DNA of 16,826 nt, taken from the NCBI GenBank assembly GCA_028283985.1, contig JANQSQ010000392.1:1-16826 (forward strand), given 5' to 3'. The notes beneath the pieces were generated by a model. It was not told the origin of the DNA, searched no databases, and saw only the letters and a list, made by a program, of their open reading frames with translations. This DNA is from Rhodothermales bacterium (GTDB lineage: Bacteria; Bacteroidota; Rhodothermia; Rhodothermales; VXPQ01). The position numbers and the translations under genes were made by a program. Positions 14,393 through 16,826 of this stretch are shown here, in pieces. Every line of letters begins with the position of its first letter. Positions within the stretch are counted from its first letter, which is position 1.

Positions 14393-14458
14393 GCAACCCG
14401 GCACGACAGTACGCTTAAGGAAGCTCTGATTAACCCCCCCCAAAAAAACTGCCCGGCT

Positions 14459-15856
14459 TTATCGGTCCACTTCTGTTTGGGAAGACCAGACTTCCTGCCA
14501 TGCCTGATACTCTGATGGCCGTATCCGGTACCGTGCAAAATTGCCTTCATGAAGGCTCATAAGCTCGGTTTCGGCCATTTCGCGGAAAGCCTCGCGGTCG
14601 CCACCGGCGATGTGGCCGTCTGCCCATTTGGCAATGTGGGCAATAGCGTCCTGTCGGCCCATGGTTCCGAGTACGACACTGGCGATGATCTCTCGAAGCT
14701 GGTCGCGGTAACGAAGCCTCATCGGATCGGGTTCGCCAAGCGACTGCCGAACAGCGGTATAACGCGCTGCCGAACGTTCGTAGGCCCAGATGAAAACATC
14801 CTTGAGCAGCTCGATCTTCCTGAGCTCATACACGCCAAGAACCGCCTGCGTATATAAATCATTCGGCACATCCTGGAATGAGAGCGGTGAAAGGTTGGCC
14901 TTAATAAGCGGAATGTTGGCAGACAGGCGAGAGACCCGCTTGTTGACGTCATCGAAGGGCTGCAAATACGGAATTTGGGCCATAACAAAGAAGGCCTGCT
15001 CGAAAGGGTCCTCTATTGCATGGGCCGAAGCAAGTATCTGATCGAAACATTCCTCAATGATTTGCAGGACTTCGAGCGGATGGAAAGCCGACCCTGTGAT
15101 GCCGACTGCAATCTGCCTGAGCCGTCCCGGCGCGTCCGGATCGGAAAGCAGATTGTTGGCAAGCATCGCGTGAAGGTTCAGGATCGTGTATCGATTGAAT
15201 CCGATTTCATTGGCTTCGGTGACCAATAATTCGATGGCGTCTTTATGGTTCAGGATCATCTGCGTTTCAAGCCGATCCTTACCTTCGGCAGCCTGGCCGA
15301 AATCGATCAGACGCCTGGTGTCGAGCAGCGAATAGGTATTGCCCTCCAGGCGGCTTGAGTTCCAGGAAAGATCGATCAGCAGACGATCAAGTATCTGTCT
15401 TGCATAGGTACCGGCAGGCTGTTCCCCGATCTGCGGCTTGCCGATCTCGTGCAAATGCGTACGCTCCTCATCCGAAAGATAGAACGTTTCGTTGGGGCGG
15501 TAGGAATCAAGAAAGGCGCGGTCATAGCCAACCGGCTCGCGGCTTTCCGGCGCTTGCCTGACATACTTCCGAATTTCCTTGCCGGCCTTTGATATCGGAA
15601 TCGACTGCTTGCCGGGCGCTTCGGCAGCCCCTGATGTTTCCTCTCCTGTGGAAAGACGATACCTGGTGGCCCTTCCCGCACCTTCCCGCACAAGCCGGTT
15701 ATCTTCGACAAGACGCTTGAGACGGTACCGCAGGGTACCCGGATAGATGGCCTTGTCCAACTCTTCATGGAGCTGCCGTACGGACAGCCCATCACGGTGG
15801 GCCGTCACCGCGTCGATAATCGCTTGCAGGTCTTCTTCGGCGATGTGTCTGGCCAC
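14459..15856 (-). CDS. Winged-helix Fic-family protein with degenerate Fic motif
   Basis: 465 residues from GTG 15856, chosen because AGAGGGG lies just upstream; an in-frame TTG at 15877 is less likely. Residues 1-70 form a winged helix (LQAIIDAVTAHRDGLSVRQL, then GTLRYRLKRLVEDNRLV, then a basic RATRYRL wing). The Fic part begins at about 110. S167-S-R-L-E171-G is the (S/T)xxxE(G/N) inhibitory motif, followed by ILNLHAML and the GRLR...GSAFHPLE flap region. The active-site loop reads Q299-PFDDVNKRVSRL where AMPylating Fic enzymes have HPFxDGNGRxxR: the catalytic His is Gln and the first Gly is Val. I recall other Fic proteins with this LQPFxDVNKR loop, so it may be a natural subfamily without AMP transfer. 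The 20-bp iterons in front of the gene suggest autoregulation by the winged helix. Confidence 0.85.
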   Translation of the reverse strand: MARHIAEEDLQAIIDAVTAHRDGLSVRQLHEELDKAIYPGTLRYRLKRLVEDNRLVREGAGRATRYRLSTGEETSGAAEAPGKQSIPISKAGKEIRKYVRQAPESREPVGYDRAFLDSYRPNETFYLSDEERTHLHEIGKPQIGEQPAGTYARQILDRLLIDLSWNSSRLEGNTYSLLDTRRLIDFGQAAEGKDRLETQMILNHKDAIELLVTEANEIGFNRYTILNLHAMLANNLLSDPDAPGRLRQIAVGITGSAFHPLEVLQIIEECFDQILASAHAIEDPFEQAFFVMAQIPYLQPFDDVNKRVSRLSANIPLIKANLSPLSFQDVPNDLYTQAVLGVYELRKIELLKDVFIWAYERSAARYTAVRQSLGEPDPMRLRYRDQLREIIASVVLGTMGRQDAIAHIAKWADGHIAGGDREAFREMAETELMSLHEGNFARYRIRPSEYQAWQEVWSSQTEVDR

Positions 15857-15899
15857 AATACCCCTCTTGTTATGCAATTAAGACATGGAGTCAAACAAA

Positions 15900-15979
15900 A
15901 ATAAGCAAAATCGAATAAGAATAAGTGGAATCAAATAAGAATAAGCAGAATCGAATAAGAATAAGCGGGATCATAATCG
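15900..15979 (-). repeat. Four 20-bp tandem repeats upstream of the Fic gene
   Basis: Units start at 15900, 15920, 15940 and 15960 with pattern AATAAGNNNAATCGAATAAG; the last is degenerate and a half unit precedes at about 15887-15899. The period equals about two DNA turns, so equivalent bases lie on one face. The array begins 44 bp before the GTG start, where a promoter and operator would be. Confidence 0.85.
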
Positions 15980-16826
15980 AAAGTCAAGCACGATTCTGTA
16001 CTTGCTCCAGCACGCGCAATGTAATAGGAAAGCGAAATCAAAACAGCTAAAGTAATCACAGTAACATAATCTGAATTGTCGCGTAAAAAGACAAAAAATA
16101 AAACATCTTACATACTATTCTCCTATAGACCTTATTCAAAAATGGCGAACACGCGGAACGACCTGGGTTTGAATACATGAAAGCGAGGTTTGGTAGGCTA
16201 AACTTCGAAGGCGGAAAAATTTGGTCGCGGTTGTCATGATCGAAGTGATAGTGAAATTACTTTAAATATTTCGGTCTTGTCCACGGAAATTCACCTAAAT
16301 TTATCCATCCGGTAAACGATTATTTTACTCTGCGGCTATAATATGTCCGATCGCCTTACGAGCGATATTATCATTTCTAAAATGCCAACGAATTGCTGTG
16401 TTTTCCTCGTGAGAAGAAGGACAAGCGGTAAGATGCTGGCGAAGTGATACATTGTTTTCGTTTTCCAGACGACGAAAACACTTAGAAACTGTGGCTTTAC
16501 GCCATAATATGAGACCTTGGCCGTTATTTTTCGGTAATGCAGGCGACAAGAGTTTGCTCGAAGCATTGATCATGAAGCTAAACCGAATAATCCACCGAAG
16601 GCTTCTGAGAAGTCAAGCGCAGTACCCTCTATTTTCGCGTGGAAGCGAAGTTCGCCTCGCAAATGACCTTCTCCTACTCAACGCTCGAGGCCTCTTAAGT
16701 GGAAAAGTGGCAAACATAAGGTGCCAAAGGACGGACGCAACTGGTCGCGAGCGTAAGAAGAACGCTCCAGCACAAGCAACGATACAAAATGCCAGAAACC
16801 AGCTACAATGGGCGATTTGTCATCAC
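15980..16826. other. AT-richer region with no convincing gene
   Basis: No recognisable protein, tRNA or other RNA gene was found. A plus-strand frame is open from about 16410 to the window end; with ATG 16509 it gives at least 106 codons (MRPWPLFFGNAGDK...). Its Arg-rich composition and an overlapping 82-codon minus-strand frame (16325-16573) make neither credible. A TATAAT lies at 16337-16342 without a good -35. A 6-bp hairpin GAGCGT/ACGCTC sits near 16749-16767. Confidence 0.4.

Noticed and set aside
14410..14433. GGAAGCTCTGATTAA resembling an insertion-sequence terminus
   Set aside because: No matching inverted copy or transposase was found in the window; the resemblance is from memory only.
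15900..15979. Considered as a CRISPR array
   Set aside because: The repeats are contiguous 20-bp units with no spacers and no cas genes are nearby.

Overview
This is a bacterial accessory region packed with defence and conflict genes. Base composition by eye is moderate, mid-50s % GC over most genes and more AT-rich after about 15,890. There is no rRNA, tRNA or core gene, so I cannot assign a phylum. Some genes have clear Shine-Dalgarno sites (AGGAGG before the Uma2 gene, GGAGG before a 44-codon ORF, AGAGGGG before the Fic gene), so ordinary SD-led initiation is used.

Left block, 83-7673, genes all on the minus strand (read right to left): a PD-(D/E)XK-type DUF4268 protein; type I DNA methylase HsdM; a HI0074/HepT-like HEPN protein; a specificity subunit HsdS carrying an MNT nucleotidyltransferase domain at its N-terminus; a second HEPN-like protein overlapping hsdS by ATGA; a possible 44-residue Cys-rich protein; and a third HEPN-like protein. 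No HsdR is present. The block is bracketed by two inverted copies of a 37-bp sequence (83-119 and 7637-7673, 31/37 identical by hand), as expected of a cassette or mobile island. The attraction of this block is that the antitoxin-type domain of an MNT/HEPN pair is welded to the DNA-recognition subunit of a type I system, with the HEPN partner encoded between hsdM and hsdS.

Middle block, plus strand: a Uma2-family gene frameshifted by a triplicated 8-bp unit (7747-8357); an AAA/ABC-type ATPase directly coupled (TGATG) to a 157-residue putative PD-(D/E)XK nuclease (8644-10625); and a second ATPase followed 4 nt later by a DUF3226/TOPRIM-like protein (10815-12585), a split OLD/PARIS-like arrangement.

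Right block: a Uma2 3' fragment (12867-13061); a RelE-like toxin with an unrecognised upstream partner (minus, 13113-13878); a 55-codon minus-strand ORF (14045-14212) next to repeated GAAACGAT motifs; a third Uma2 tail (14345-14392); and a winged-helix/Fic protein (minus, 14459-15856) whose Fic motif has Gln where His is expected, preceded by four 20-bp tandem repeats. After 15,980 no gene is convincing.

Working model (inference): the left block is a type I modification locus in which RNA-targeting HEPN proteins and a tethered nucleotidyltransferase replace or back up HsdR-type restriction. The middle block holds two separate ATPase-nuclease defence pairs. Scattered Uma2 tails and fragments show repeated recombination on the right.
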